Shown: in pieces, positions 32,422 to 42,779 of the stretch
Position numbering within the stretch: the first letter of the stretch is position 1
Layout: each line of letters opens with the position of its first letter
DNA from: Acanthosepion esculentum
Lineage: Eukaryota > Mollusca > Cephalopoda > Sepiida > Sepiidae
Reading direction: 5' to 3'
NCBI GenBank assembly: GCA_964036315.1
Contig: OZ038485.1
Coordinates: forward strand, 95,707,611-95,771,610
DNA length: 64,000 bases
Notes under the pieces: generated by a model
Seen by the model: only the letters and a program-made list of their open reading frames with translations
Database searches by the model: none
Told to the model about the DNA's origin: nothing
Made by a program: the position numbers and the translations under genes

Positions 32422-32424
<3 letters not shown>

Positions 32425-32495
32425 GATGTGACAAGTTCCATCCTTTAGGATTTCATCAGTCTAAATGATGAAACGCGTCACACGAAAATTGTTCT
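32425..32495 (-). ncRNA. Degenerate hammerhead-like motif
   Basis: On minus: CTGATGA, stem II ATCC-TAAA-GGAT, then GGAAC where GAAAC would be expected, TT and GTC. Outer GTGTGAC and GTCACAT also pair and compete with the hammerhead fold. The altered GAAA box makes activity unlikely. Confidence 0.4.
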
Positions 32496-32547
32496 TGATA
32501 TATAAAAAAATATATATCGCTTCTTCACACACCCCACACAAACATTA

Positions 32548-32646
32548 TATATATGTGTGTGTCTGTGTGTGTGTGTGTGTTGCTGTATGTCTGTTTCTTT
32601 TCTACAGCTTATCAAGCCATTGCAGTGTGTGTATTCCACATTATAT

Positions 32647-32713
<67 letters not shown>
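32548..32713. repeat. (TG)n, (CA)n and (TA)n microsatellites
   Basis: TG runs 32555-32580, CA run 32648-32686 and TA run 32685-32712. Overlapping Cys/Val and Thr/His frames are artefacts. Confidence 0.95.
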
Positions 32714-32715
<2 letters not shown>

Positions 32716-32774
32716 TGTGTGTGTGTATGGAGAAACGATATATAAATTTTTATATATCAAGGATGGTTTTACGA

Positions 32775-32892
32775 GAGCTGAGTCCCAATTCCAGTCGGGT
32801 TCGTTATATTGACTTACGAGCAAATACCGTTGGGAAAGGTATGACTCCGCCTCTTCTGCCCAACATCTGGGTTAAATAGCAAGACATTTATC
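32775..32892 (+). mobile_element. SINE fragment of the CCATAGCTGGG family
   Basis: CTGAGTCCCAATTCCAGTCG, TTACGAGCAAATACC, GGGAAAGGTATGA and CATCTGGGTTAAATAGCA match, in inverse, the bodies at 13.1-13.7 and 43.8 kb. The tRNA-like A box is missing. Confidence 0.6.
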
Positions 32893-33735
32893 GTTAAGCC
32901 ATTATTAAGTAAGGCGAAATGAGTTGATAGGCCGTAAAAAACGAATCAACTTTTTGCAACGATTCTCAATTATGGGAATGGCTTCGGGAGAAAAACATGG
33001 GAAACAAATCTGTGCTTCGTTTACGCGAAGACAGACTCTAACCGGTATATAATATCTTGGAAGAGGCTGTAACCCGAACAGCTTATCGTTATCTTGGATT
33101 TTCCGCGCTGCTGGAGCTGGAACTAGAGCTCATCAGTTCAGATCACGATAGTGTTGCTCGTGGTCTGCGTATTAGGCAATCCAGCGCTGTAATCTCTTTT
33201 TTTCTGTGCAGATTTCTCTATTTCCTCGCCACTTTGAAGACGGCAATATATACTCAGTTTGTGGAAAATGCTGTGTCTCCGAATTTAGGCTGAAAAGTCA
33301 TACGAGGAGTTATGAACGACAACGAGGATAAAACATTCCAATAAAATAAACTTCAACTCAACGATGAGGAAGTGGAGGCGCCATTGTCGACAACGACGGA
33401 CTACCCCTGGACCTGACCTGAGTACGAAGTGAAAGCAATAGACGTGGCTAGAATATAAACTCAATTTGCTTATTTCCATTTTCTACGACGATAACCATTA
33501 CTTGATTCGCTTTTCGTGATAGTCCTTCATTTAAACATTCAGAAAACGTAAAAGTATTACGCATAGTTCTACGAGGGGTAAACAAAGAATATAGCGAGTA
33601 TTAATACTCTGATTATGAATAATTTAGCTCTATGACTAAATTTGAATGATGTCTACCGATTGACATTATTCACCTAGTCAAGTCACGTTTACTTGTGAAA
33701 AACACATGAATGATTTCCCCCAACAAAGACAATAT
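32893..33735. other. No recognised feature
   Basis: Normal complexity; frames such as plus 33057-33293 have no recognised domain. Confidence 0.4.
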
Positions 33736-33743
33736 ATATATAT

Positions 33744-33995
33744 ATTTTAAACATGTTGTGTTGAATGTTAAAGACAACATCGTCCTGCATATTTTCTTTT
33801 GGATTTTCTCATATTTTCTAATGAGACTTTTTATTTGAAAATGATATCGAAATAAATATTGTCCGTACGATAACCTAGTACTTTCGAACATCATTGTTCA
33901 TCTTCAGGGTCAAAATTTTTTAGTCAAAATTTTTTAAAAACATTTGCCAATTGTCTTGTAGCGGAATCATTCAACACAACATGTTTAAAAGAAAA
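33744..33995. mobile_element. Inverted repeat with variant hammerhead-like motif (Penelope-like terminal family)
   Basis: Arms TTTTAAACATGTTGTGTTGA (from 33745) and its inverse (to 33991) enclose about 200 bases, including the motif at 33874-33908. The phrase GATGCTGCCAAATTACACAC follows the right arm, as at 11.93 kb and 46.37 kb. Confidence 0.65.
33870..33912 (-). ncRNA. Variant hammerhead-like motif (CTGAAGA / GAAAGTACT)
   Basis: On minus: GACC, CTGAAGA, U, stem II GAACA-AUGA-UGUUC, GAAA, stem III G-UA-C, U, A, then GGTT. CTGANGA and GAAA fit the hammerhead consensus (position 7 is free), stem II is 5 bp and stem I GACC/GGUU is 4 bp with one wobble. The extra U before stem II is non-standard. 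Confidence 0.5.
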
Positions 33996-34006
33996 GATGC
34001 TGCCAA

Positions 34007-34011
<5 letters not shown>

Positions 34012-34059
<48 letters not shown>

Positions 34060-34077
34060 ATATATATATATATATAA
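34012..34077. repeat. (CA)n and (TA)n microsatellite
   Basis: CA run 34012-34053 then TA run to 34075. Confidence 0.95.
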
Positions 34078-34084
34078 AATAATA

Positions 34085-34813
34085 TAACAGGTGTAACAAA
34101 AAATTTCCCAAATCGTGTAACAGCATAATTGTTCACCCCACAAAATTTTTAATATCTAAAAAACACGAAACTAATTAAGTTTCCTTTTTCCAGATATTCA
34201 AATAAGACGTTCAGTCATCTTGACACCATTTGCCGTAAGAATCACTGAAAAACCCTTTGAGTTATAAAGCTAGAAAGAGAACAGATTAAAATCGTTTTGT
34301 GTCAGCCTCACTGTCTTCCCAAATGAGCAATGGTGAGAGGAAAAACAGGCCTTCAGTAATAGTACATTTATACTTTGACCTCCATCTTCAAAGTTCATTC
34401 AAGATCCATCAAGAGAACAGTGAATTAGTTTTTAAAAGTAAAGAGGAAAACTGGATCAAGAGGTCCCAACAGGAAGAGGGATCAGCATTTCAAGTTAGAG
34501 CTAAAGAGATCAATTAGAACAGATCCAACTCAATCTATAAGATGTTTGGCACGTGAGAGAGGAGTTTTAGCTATGATTAATTAATGATGAATATATCATT
34601 TTCGTTTATGATCGATTTCATCACGATTCTTATGTTAAGCTTGGATAGTAATTGTAGATTCTTGTTGCTCAAAATAGAGTCCAGTAGTATTATAAAAACC
34701 TCTGAGAATTCCAGTAAGATATCTTTTTATCATTTCTAAGTTACAACGGTTAAAAGCTTAATCGCACAATTGGATAATTTTGCTGTTACACGATTTGGAC
34801 AATTTTGCTGTTA
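34085..34813 (+). mobile_element. Internally deleted mariner-like element with about 45-bp inverted ends
   Basis: The left end reads AGGTGTAACA then CCCAAATCGTGTAACAGC. The right end, inverted, reads CTGATGTAACAGCAAAATTG and CCAAATCGTGTAACAGC. TA flanks both sides. The inside resembles the 5' part of the transposase gene at 54541-55188 (for example TCACTGTCTTCCCAAATGAG against CCCACTGTCTTCCCAAATAA), then jumps to the 3' non-coding end. The catalytic region is missing, and a 72-codon frame (34299-34517) is a shifted remnant. Length about 730 bp. Confidence 0.8.
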
Positions 34814-34844
34814 CATCAGGTATATGTTTTTTTCTGTTAAATAG

Positions 34845-35245
34845 CGTTGGTCTGGTTGATTTTGTTTAGCCGGCACATCAACATCTATGGTATTTTTAAT
34901 GTCGAAATATTTTGTACATAATTTTATACTTTCAGTTTTTTTACATACAAAAAATATAGTTTGTAGATATGGTAGATATAGTTTGTAGGTGATAAAAATT
35001 TACTGTTGGTAATTTCTATTATAAAAACGTATTGCTGGTAATTTTACTGTAATAATTTATTTTTTTTACACTTTTCTGGCGCTTTGATTTTTTGTTTTTT
35101 GGATTCGCTATTTGCCCATAGCTGGGACGCTGAACCCGGGAACAACAGTAATTATGAGGTGGTTCCACGTTCCCCGAAACCTCCAATTTCCCGATCAGAG
35201 ACCTTGCTATCGGATGTAGTTTACCGCCCAGGACTATCTATTAAA
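34845..35245 (-). mobile_element. Minisatellite-bearing non-autonomous element, copy C
   Basis: This is the inverse of copy B at 9602-10112. It has GTCTGGTTGATTTTGTTTAG (CAAAC tail), ACATCAACATCTATGG, inverse ATTACCAGCAATACG units at 34995-35060, then CTATTTGCCCATAGCTGGG, GAGGTGGTTCCACG, and GATCAGAGACCTTGCTATCG. Fewer minisatellite units are present than in copy B. Confidence 0.7.
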
Positions 35246-35790
35246 TAGAGCAGACAGGTAATGTCTGTCAAACCTTTTCGTAAGTTTCTCTTGGTAGCAA
35301 AGAAGGAGCCCACCAGAATGCTTAGCAAATATTCCCTATCCGTTCTATCAAAGAGAACGCCTTTAAACGAAGGATTATTACCAAAATATACTGCTTAATA
35401 CATTATGGCTGTCTATTTACTAGACGCGCATGGCTATCGCTGACAGGTTGACTTATAACCGAATCTTCCAACGAACGTGAGATCGATAGTAACTCTTGAA
35501 CTACGGACTTTGCCGCAAAGACTGCAAGCTAAATCTATGCTGTCTAGCTATTTTGCACCACGAAAATAACAAACGAAAACTTCAAATTCTAGAGGCCCTC
35601 TATATCAAAATCAACCAACCAACACTCAACAAAATGTATTAAGAATATAGCAACAACATATTAGAATGCATATAACATTAAATGCCATTTAAAATTTTTA
35701 CCAATTTCCGGCAAGTATCCTTATATTGCAACGTCTGTTTTGCAAAAAATTTCATAACTACAACAGATAAACTTAAGATTTTAAAACATT
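35246..35790. other. No recognised feature
   Basis: Contains tRNA-like looking phrases (for example GAACTACGGACTTTGCCGC) but no consistent A and B boxes. Confidence 0.35.
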
Positions 35791-35837
35791 TACAGAGCGC
35801 GTCCGTATGTGGTTTGAAAAATCACCATCACAACTCG

Positions 35838-35935
35838 GCAGTGAATGCGCACTACTGATGAGTCGTTGCATTCTGTTGAGAATTCTTGTTCTAGACTCGA
35901 TGAATTGTTATGTAAAATTATTCAAATCTTCAAAA

Positions 35936-35938
<3 letters not shown>
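35838..35938 (+). mobile_element. Fragment of the 24.0-kb hammerhead terminal repeat, core deleted
   Basis: GTGAATGCGCACTACTGATGAGTC is followed directly by GTTGCATTCTGTTGAG and TCTAGACTCGATGAATTG. Compared with 23961-24060, stem II, GAAA and stem III have been lost in one deletion. A (TA)n tract follows at 35939. Confidence 0.75.
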
Positions 35939-35991
<53 letters not shown>

Positions 35992-36020
35992 TTTTATATA
36001 TATATAAATATATATATATC
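35939..36020. repeat. (TA)n microsatellite
   Basis: TA tract with a short AAAATTTTTTATA interruption. Confidence 0.95.
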
Positions 36021-36971
36021 AACAAATATATGCATTAAAGAACAAATTTACAAGTGACAAAGACATTAACATTTGTGTTTGTGTGTGAACGTAAAGAGTT
36101 TGTATATTGGTGAAAGTTCGTACGTACGTGTATGTGTGTATAATGTTCATGGCGTCTTCCACAAATGGGAATACGCTATCTTCTGCGAGAGCTTACATTG
36201 TAGGTGTGTTCGCTGAAATGAAGAAATGAAAAAGAGAACGAGGCAAGAAGTTGCCCAGTATTTATAGTGTAGGGAGAGCGACCCCTAGTGAAGAATTGGG
36301 GAATTAAGAAGAAGCTAACTCCGACAAGTATCTTTCGTTCGAAAGTTTTTCAGGCGCTGACATGACTTGCCTCAAATAGAAAATTTCAGATATCACTGTG
36401 AAGGTTTCTAAGTCATGTGCAAGTGACCTCAGCTACCCTGGGTGGAGGTTCCTAGCCAAGCTATGTTGGCACAAGTTTTTTTTTAATTAGCGATCGTCAC
36501 AGCAACACCTTGGTTCGTAGATTAATTACAAGGTGTTTCGTGCACAGGAAAGATATTATTCAAATTGTCAGAAAGTCCTTTTTGTTAGTAGAGATAATTT
36601 TTTTTATTCACGGACAGAATGTACAAAACATTATCTTTACGTGAAATCTTAATTTCACCACTTAAAAATCCGTGTGAGCATTACATGCCTAGCGTCATTA
36701 CCTGTATTTGTATGTACACAAAATTTATTTGATTTTTATATAAAACTACTCTCAAGGTATGTGTTATTTATATAAAACTATCTTAAGGGTATATGTATAA
36801 CTGTGTTATGAAATGCAAAGGAATATCATGTTTATGCATAGGTGCCATTCCCAAGCTGTCCCATTTTATAGATGCTATATATAAATTAAATAGCCTGTAT
36901 TCCAAAATCCGAAAAAATCTGAAAACCGAAGCACTTCATATCCCAAGAATTTCGGATAAAGGATTCGCATC

Positions 36972-36976
<5 letters not shown>
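36021..36976. other. No recognised feature
   Basis: AT-rich with short frames, none recognised. Confidence 0.4.
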
Positions 36977-37008
<32 letters not shown>

Positions 37009-37015
37009 TGTGTGC
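36977..37015. repeat. (TA)n/(TG)n microsatellite
   Basis: TA tract passing into GCGTGTGTGCG. Confidence 0.93.
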
Positions 37016-37689
37016 GTATATGAATGTGCGTGCGTGTTGTGTGGTCGGGTGTGGGGGGGGTGTTGTGAAGATGAGAATTTGATGGATGTTTGTGTCGTCT
37101 CATAAATTTTAATTAATATTCATTTCTTTTTCTCGCCCAATTCTCTGCTCATTTTGATTCTAGAATTTTTTCCTCGAGGAAATTTTGCGTTCACATGAAT
37201 TTTTTTTTTAATATGAACAAGGATAGAAGGACTCATTCCACTTCTTATTTTCTTAAATTCCTGCAAATATTCTTATCAAATGTCAGAACTGGCAATTAAG
37301 AAGTAAAAAAAAAGATTTTCAAAGCCAAAACCAAACGCAAATAGAAGGTGGACGTATATATCTCATAACAGCATTTTGAAACATCCCTAGACTTGATAGG
37401 ATTCTTTTTCTAAATATATTAGTAAACAATTTTTTTGCTATATCATTTAATTATTAGAGCATGTGTAATAGTATCAGTGGTAGTAGTATTAGTAGCAAAA
37501 GTGGTATTATTTCCATACTAGCTTAAAAGCTGCACTAAAGAAAGCTCTGGTCCAGCTTAGAAAACAGCAATGTTAATTTTGAAGAAAAAAACATCACTTT
37601 AATTCTGATTCGGGCTCTAAGTCCAATTATGGCCAAAAGACAGATTTGGGACGAAAGCCCGATTTGGGATGAAACACTGATTTGGGCCA

Positions 37690-38160
37690 AAATTCCAGTT
37701 CAGACCGAAAATTGAGTTCTTCAGATCACAAACTCGGTGGAACTTTAATTGTGTTAAGTTCTTCAAATCACAAACTCGGTGGAACTTTAATTGAGTTAAG
37801 TTCTTCAAATCACAAACATCGTGGAACTTCAAAAACTCACGTCACGAAACCTATCATTTTAACTCTCATACCTTGGCATTTTGAGGAAATAAAATAGATT
37901 TCCTCAAGTTTTGGAGATATTTTAAACTGAATTAAATCACAATCTTCAAATCAGAAACTCGGTGGAACTTTAATTGAGTTAAGTTCTTCAAATCACAAAC
38001 TTGGTGGAACTTTAATTGAGTTAAGTTCTTCAAATCACAAACATCGTGGAACTTCAAAAACTCACGTCACGAAACCTATCATTTTAACTCTCATACCTTG
38101 GCATTTTGAGGAAATAAAATAGATTTCCTCAAGTTTTGGAGATATTTTAAACTGAATTAA
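37690..38160. repeat. Nested tandem duplication (42-bp and about 225-bp units)
   Basis: A 42-bp unit with AAGTTCTTCAAATCACAAAC and TCGGTGGAACTTTAATTGAG occurs several times, and the larger block ending GATATTTTAAACTGAATTAA is present twice (ending near 37935 and 38160), almost identical. This indicates a recent segmental tandem duplication. Confidence 0.88.
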
Positions 38161-38224
38161 AAAGAAAAAACTTCACAAAGTTTTTGTGTTACTTTAAACT
38201 CAATATACATATTAAAAGCACTAA

Positions 38225-38430
38225 TTTTTTTTCAGTTTAAAATTTGAAGTTTTTAGCTGTTCTTTTCTAGAAGTTTTTAGCTGTTCTTTTCTCATCCGGG
38301 CACAAATCCCAATGCTGGATGTTCAAGCACCAGAGAAAGGGCAGATTTTCAATCTCGTTATCATCCTGATGAATCTCGTTAAATGTAATCTCGTTATCTC
38401 AATCTCGTTATCATCCTGATTCCCAACAGG
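38225..38430. repeat. Short local duplications
   Basis: AGAAGTTTTTAGCTGTTCTT is doubled at 38246-38292, and CAATCTCGTTATCATCCTGA recurs at 38351 and 38400. Confidence 0.8.
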
Positions 38431-38504
38431 TATAATATGTCTATGTAGAGCAAGTGTAGCCCGAGAAACACGGACAGACAGACAGAATTTGCCTTTTGTT
38501 TATT

Positions 38505-38507
<3 letters not shown>

Positions 38508-38548
<41 letters not shown>

Positions 38549-38549
38549 A
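38508..38549. repeat. (AGT)n microsatellite
   Basis: Perfect trinucleotide repeat. Confidence 0.95.
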
Positions 38550-38694
38550 TCTTTTTCATCTCCTTTTTACCACACTGGCCAGGTTTTCCTTCCCCTACTC
38601 ATCTTCATCTTTTGAAACATCTGATGTGAGTATTTGTGAATGGGTTTCTTTGTATATATGCGTGTTCATGAAACCCTATTCGTTATTAGCCTAA

Positions 38695-38876
38695 ACGTTT
38701 CTTTAGCGGATATCCGTGTTTGAGTAGACGCTCTGTTTTTTTTAACAGTGTGAATTGACTTAATAAAGAGAAATGTGCTCTTTGGTAGGGTTCGGACCTG
38801 CATTTCTTTGTAAGGGAAAGAACACTGATCCGGCGTGCATTTAAATCACTCAGCCGCAGGGAGCGTCATATCCAAG
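38695..38876 (-). mobile_element. tRNA-derived SINE, same family as 8990-9182
   Basis: On minus: CTGCGGCTGAGTGATTTAAA (A-box-like), GCAGGTCCGAACCCTACC (B box), and body GAGCGTCTACTCAAACACGG shared with the 9-kb copy. Confidence 0.7.
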
Positions 38877-39029
38877 TGGTCTAAAACACGAGCAAATTAG
38901 GCGAGCGTTTTAACGTTCATCCACATGGAGAACGTAGTTCCACCTCAGATAAAGGTACTAAAGAATCACTCACCAGTGCATAATGCCTTTCGAAGACATT
39001 GATTAGTCACATACATCGCCACAATCTAC

Positions 39030-39125
39030 AACTATAATGTTTAGTCTGATTTCACTTGCAATCTATGCAACAATGTGTGCAGAATAGCTAATGGAATCAC
39101 CAGGCGTTACAAGTTACAGTTCCCT
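39030..39125 (+). pseudogene. LINE C-terminal zinc-finger fragment
   Basis: The plus strand reads DFTCNLCNNVCRIANGITRR at about 39046-39110, the C-x2-C-x3-C finger that ends several LINE polymerases and resembles those at 31980-32030 and 47660-47765. The flanks are frame-broken. Confidence 0.5.
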
Positions 39126-39399
39126 GATGCTAACGCAGTAAAATCTGTTGCTTAAATTGTAAGTCATTCGATGGACGTAAGAGTTATCATAGACGTCATC
39201 GACGGCAAGGGAAGTCCTGGAACTGCTTGTATTGGACACAAGTTGTCTTTCCGCTACATTATACAAAGTGTAAATCGACATGCAGATATTTGGAAAATAC
39301 AGGAGAACTTTTGATTAAACTTAAGAACTTTCAAAGCAGAAATAACAAAAAGATTTAATTAAAAGAATTAAATCTCGTTAAAGCAAGAGAGCAATTATT

Positions 39400-39610
39400 T
39401 GCGCCTTCTTGGGCTCACCCTTTTCCATTGACATGAAGTGGAGTAATTATATTGAATCAATTGCTAGATCTGCTGCTAGTAAAGTTGGTTCACAGTGTCA
39501 GACAATTCTACTCGTCAGGATTCATCTTGCACATTTATAAATCTATCATTTGTCTGTGTATTGAATACTGCTGTCATATCTTCTCTGGTACTTTTTTTAC
39601 AGTAAGGTCC
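39400..39610 (+). pseudogene. LINE reverse transcriptase fragment
   Basis: The plus strand reads NQLLDLLLVKLVHSVRQFYS then GFILHIYKSIICLCIEYCCH and IFSG. This is the segment after the palm domain, with the I-E-Y-C-C-H-I-W-S-G-like phrase. The right continuation of the same protein region appears at 40245 onward, separated by unrelated sequence and a (TA)n tract, so two copies or one interrupted copy are possible. Confidence 0.7.
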
Positions 39611-39898
39611 ACTCTTTGCAAGGCCCGGGGCCACTCGAGGTAGATGGTTAAGTTAGGAGACCATTTGTGCGTATAGGAGTGGAAGATAAACGGTTATCCC
39701 TATCCTTGAAAAGGTTAAGATTGTAATTGCAGTGGTGGGGGCGTTGTGCTCCCCCCGGACACCCTTTTAATCAAAATGAAATATACTTATCCAAGTACCC
39801 TGGGTAATGTAGTTTCAGAATATATATGGTTATGGAGGGTCTATCACCAAAACCCTATGAGGATTTCAATAACAAACAAACCGACAGACAGAGGCTAC

Positions 39899-39902
<4 letters not shown>

Positions 39903-39976
<74 letters not shown>
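39903..39976. repeat. (TA)n microsatellite
   Basis: Uninterrupted TA tract left of a variant hammerhead-like unit. Confidence 0.97.
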
Positions 39977-39978
<2 letters not shown>

Positions 39979-40225
39979 CAATGAATCATTCATAAAAAAG
40001 TAGATTAGTAAAGTTAATGATATAAAATGGCGAAATCTCTTCGCAAACAAAATTTTAAAGTTGCATTAACCTACGAACCACTCGATGAATGTTATGATCC
40101 TTGTTTTTATTAACTACAAGTTGTATAAGTTTTTTTTTAAAAATCTGCAAGTACTTTCAACTGTACATTCAGTCATCCTCAGGCATGAAAATTATTTTGT
40201 TTTTAGTAAAATCCAGGTAGCATCA
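39977..40225. mobile_element. Penelope-like terminal unit
   Basis: Shares GGCGAAATCTCTTCGC and the following TGATCCTT order with 46113-46190, and carries the variant motif at 40147-40185. Confidence 0.55.
40147..40187 (-). ncRNA. Variant hammerhead-like motif (CTGAGGA / GAAAGTACT)
   Basis: On minus: TGC, CTGAGGA, U, stem II GACUG-AAUGUA-CAGUU, GAAA, stem III G-UA-C, UU, then GCA. Stem I UGC/GCA pairs; stem II is 5 bp with one wobble. Confidence 0.5.
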
Positions 40226-40244
40226 GAGACGAAAAATTAAATTA

Positions 40245-40835
40245 TCCAGGTGTCAGTGCTACTCATCAGACTCCATCTTGAACATTTAAAGATCTACCAT
40301 TCGTCCGTGAATGGAATACTGTTGTTTCGTCTGGTGCTCCTGTCTCGAGATTCTTGACAAAATTCAAAGAAGGATCTGCAATGTAATCGGTCCTCACCAG
40401 GCATCTCGACTTCAGTCACTTTCTCACTGACGTGATGTGGCTTCCTTTTGTCTTTTCTATAAATATTTTCATGGCAACTATTCTGATGAGCTGTTCTTCT
40501 TAGTGTCTCGACTGCATTGATTTAAGCAGCGTGCTACTAGATTGGCAATTAAAGTCTTGCCGTTTTACTGTTGAACTAGTTATATGCAACCGACAGTTCT
40601 ATTTTAATAGTTTCCTTTTTCGCACTTCTAGCTTGTGGAATTCCCTTAAGATTTCGTGCTTCCCTGCCAACTACAATCTTCAAAAATTTAAATGCAAAAT
40701 TTAAATGTTTTGCGCAATCCTGTTCTTTCTCCTCACCAAAGTCTTCTCATTCTCTTCCATTCCTCGCAACTCCCGTATGTCTTCATGGCCTTATCGTCTT
40801 GCTTGGAGTGAAATGATTAAAAAAGAAAAAGAAAA
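40245..40835 (+). pseudogene. LINE reverse transcriptase C-terminal region with 3' end
   Basis: Plus-strand frame pieces include SPILHLKIYHSSVNGILL at 40263, then a stretch equivalent to a Y-F-H-G-N-Y-S-D-E-L phrase near 40470, LWNSLKISCFPANYNLQKF-like sequence at 40630-40690, and the 3' end TGGCCTTATCGTCTTGCTTG, GTGAAATGATTAAAA. The order matches the copies at 7320 and 50640. Multiple stops. Confidence 0.7.
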
Positions 40836-40883
40836 AAGTAGCGCTTATTCTGATAACAATGATGTGCTTTTGCTTGGAAGTAC

Positions 40884-40925
<42 letters not shown>

Positions 40926-40954
40926 ATATATATATATATATCTCAGTCTGTTCC

Positions 40955-41000
<46 letters not shown>

Positions 41001-41011
41001 CAGTCTGTTCC

Positions 41012-41089
<78 letters not shown>

Positions 41090-41100
41090 CAGTCTGTTCC

Positions 41101-41150
<50 letters not shown>

Positions 41151-41161
41151 CAGTCTGTTCC

Positions 41162-41215
<54 letters not shown>

Positions 41216-41226
41216 CAGTCTGTTCC

Positions 41227-41284
<58 letters not shown>

Positions 41285-41295
41285 CAGTCTGTTCC

Positions 41296-41377
<82 letters not shown>

Positions 41378-41388
41378 CAGTCTGTTCC

Positions 41389-41450
<62 letters not shown>

Positions 41451-41461
41451 CAGTCTGTTCC

Positions 41462-41506
<45 letters not shown>

Positions 41507-41518
41507 GCAGTCTGTTCC

Positions 41519-41592
<74 letters not shown>

Positions 41593-41604
41593 CAGTCTGT
41601 TCCA

Positions 41605-41665
<61 letters not shown>

Positions 41666-41676
41666 CAGTCTGTTCC

Positions 41677-41731
<55 letters not shown>
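40884..41731. repeat. Compound (CTAT)n array with CAGTCTGTTCCTT spacer
   Basis: Twelve CTAT runs are separated by CTCAGTCTGTTCCTTAT (one CGCAG, one CCATAT). The 13-bp spacer is nearly invariant. Two long plus frames (Tyr-Leu-Ser-Ile) are repeat translations. Confidence 0.97.
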
Positions 41732-41732
<1 letters not shown>

Positions 41733-41739
41733 GTGTCTT

Positions 41740-42260
41740 ACATTATACTGATCATTATTTACCTATTCTTGAACGACATAAATGCTTATAGGCTCAAATA
41801 TAAACAACCAATATTTATGTATCGCAGAACTAAATAATTACTGTTACGCTCAGATCCAAATGACCAACATTTACGTCTCCCCGAACAAAGTAAATACTTA
41901 TAATTTGACGCAAATATCCAACTGCTCTCTGGCACATCGTAGACAAAAAAAATGCCGCGATGCCTTATCTGATTGCTTGAGGACGACTTCCGCAGTCTGC
42001 CAGTAATATTACATCGTGAAACTTCCTAATATTCATATGGAATTTTTATAGGTGTTTGTAGGCGCCAAAATGTGGTAGATACAAAGGAAAAAAAAGGATT
42101 TGAGAATCGGGTTAGCGTGTGAGATGGAATGAAAAGGGAAATAAAAAATAGGTTCAACTATGGGATTATACATTTTTAAAAAGATGAAAATTGAGAGAAT
42201 GAGTCGGGGAGAGAAAAAGAAAAATCGAAAATAAAAGGCAGAAAACTAAGGTAGGAAAAC
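41740..42260. other. No recognised feature
   Basis: Ordinary sequence; a 74-codon plus frame at 41782-42006 is unrecognised. Confidence 0.4.
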
Positions 42261-42263
42261 AAA

Positions 42264-42265
<2 letters not shown>

Positions 42266-42336
<71 letters not shown>
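42266..42336. repeat. (GA)n microsatellite
   Basis: Uninterrupted GA dinucleotides. Confidence 0.97.
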
Positions 42337-42338
<2 letters not shown>

Positions 42339-42404
42339 TAGAAAAAGTACATAGGAAAAAAGAGAAAGGAAAGGGAGATAAAAGAGATGATGAGAGAGTG
42401 TATG

Positions 42405-42555
42405 TATGGGTAGCGTAATGATAATCAGAGCTGAAAACGAAATCGGCGAGTCGAGTTCAAATTCCGTGATGGTTTCAAGCATTCGCTTTTGCACTAAATA
42501 CCTTTGGAAAATGCGTGAACCCATTTCTTCTTCGGTGGGTTAAATATCAGGGTAG

Positions 42556-42556
<1 letters not shown>
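42405..42556 (+). mobile_element. Short tRNA-derived SINE with (CTAT)n tail
   Basis: GGGTAGCGTAATGATAATCAG (A-box region, one base trimmed in reading) and GTCGAGTTCAAATTCCG (B box) are followed by a body with GGAAAATGCGTGAACCCA, and it ends in CTAT repeats to 42590. Confidence 0.65.
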
Positions 42557-42589
<33 letters not shown>

Positions 42590-42602
42590 CCAATTTCTTC
42601 AA

Positions 42603-42637
<35 letters not shown>

Positions 42638-42650
42638 TTATTTATTTATT
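42557..42650. repeat. (CTAT)n microsatellite
   Basis: Two tracts separated by CCAATTTCTTCAAT. Confidence 0.95.
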
Positions 42651-42779
42651 TCTAGGCTTGGGCAACATCCTATCAAGAAGAAGAAGAATTCTGAAGTCAA
42701 AAGCATGCAAAATGAGGGCAGGGGTTTTCTTTTGGCTTGAATGGAAACCACTCCACTAATTTTGTATGACTTTTATAGC

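Noticed and set aside
40705..41791. Open frames of 348 and 310 codons rich in Tyr-Leu-Ser-Ile
   Set aside because: They are (CTAT)n translated in two frames; no non-repetitive domain is attached except LINE 3' sequence.
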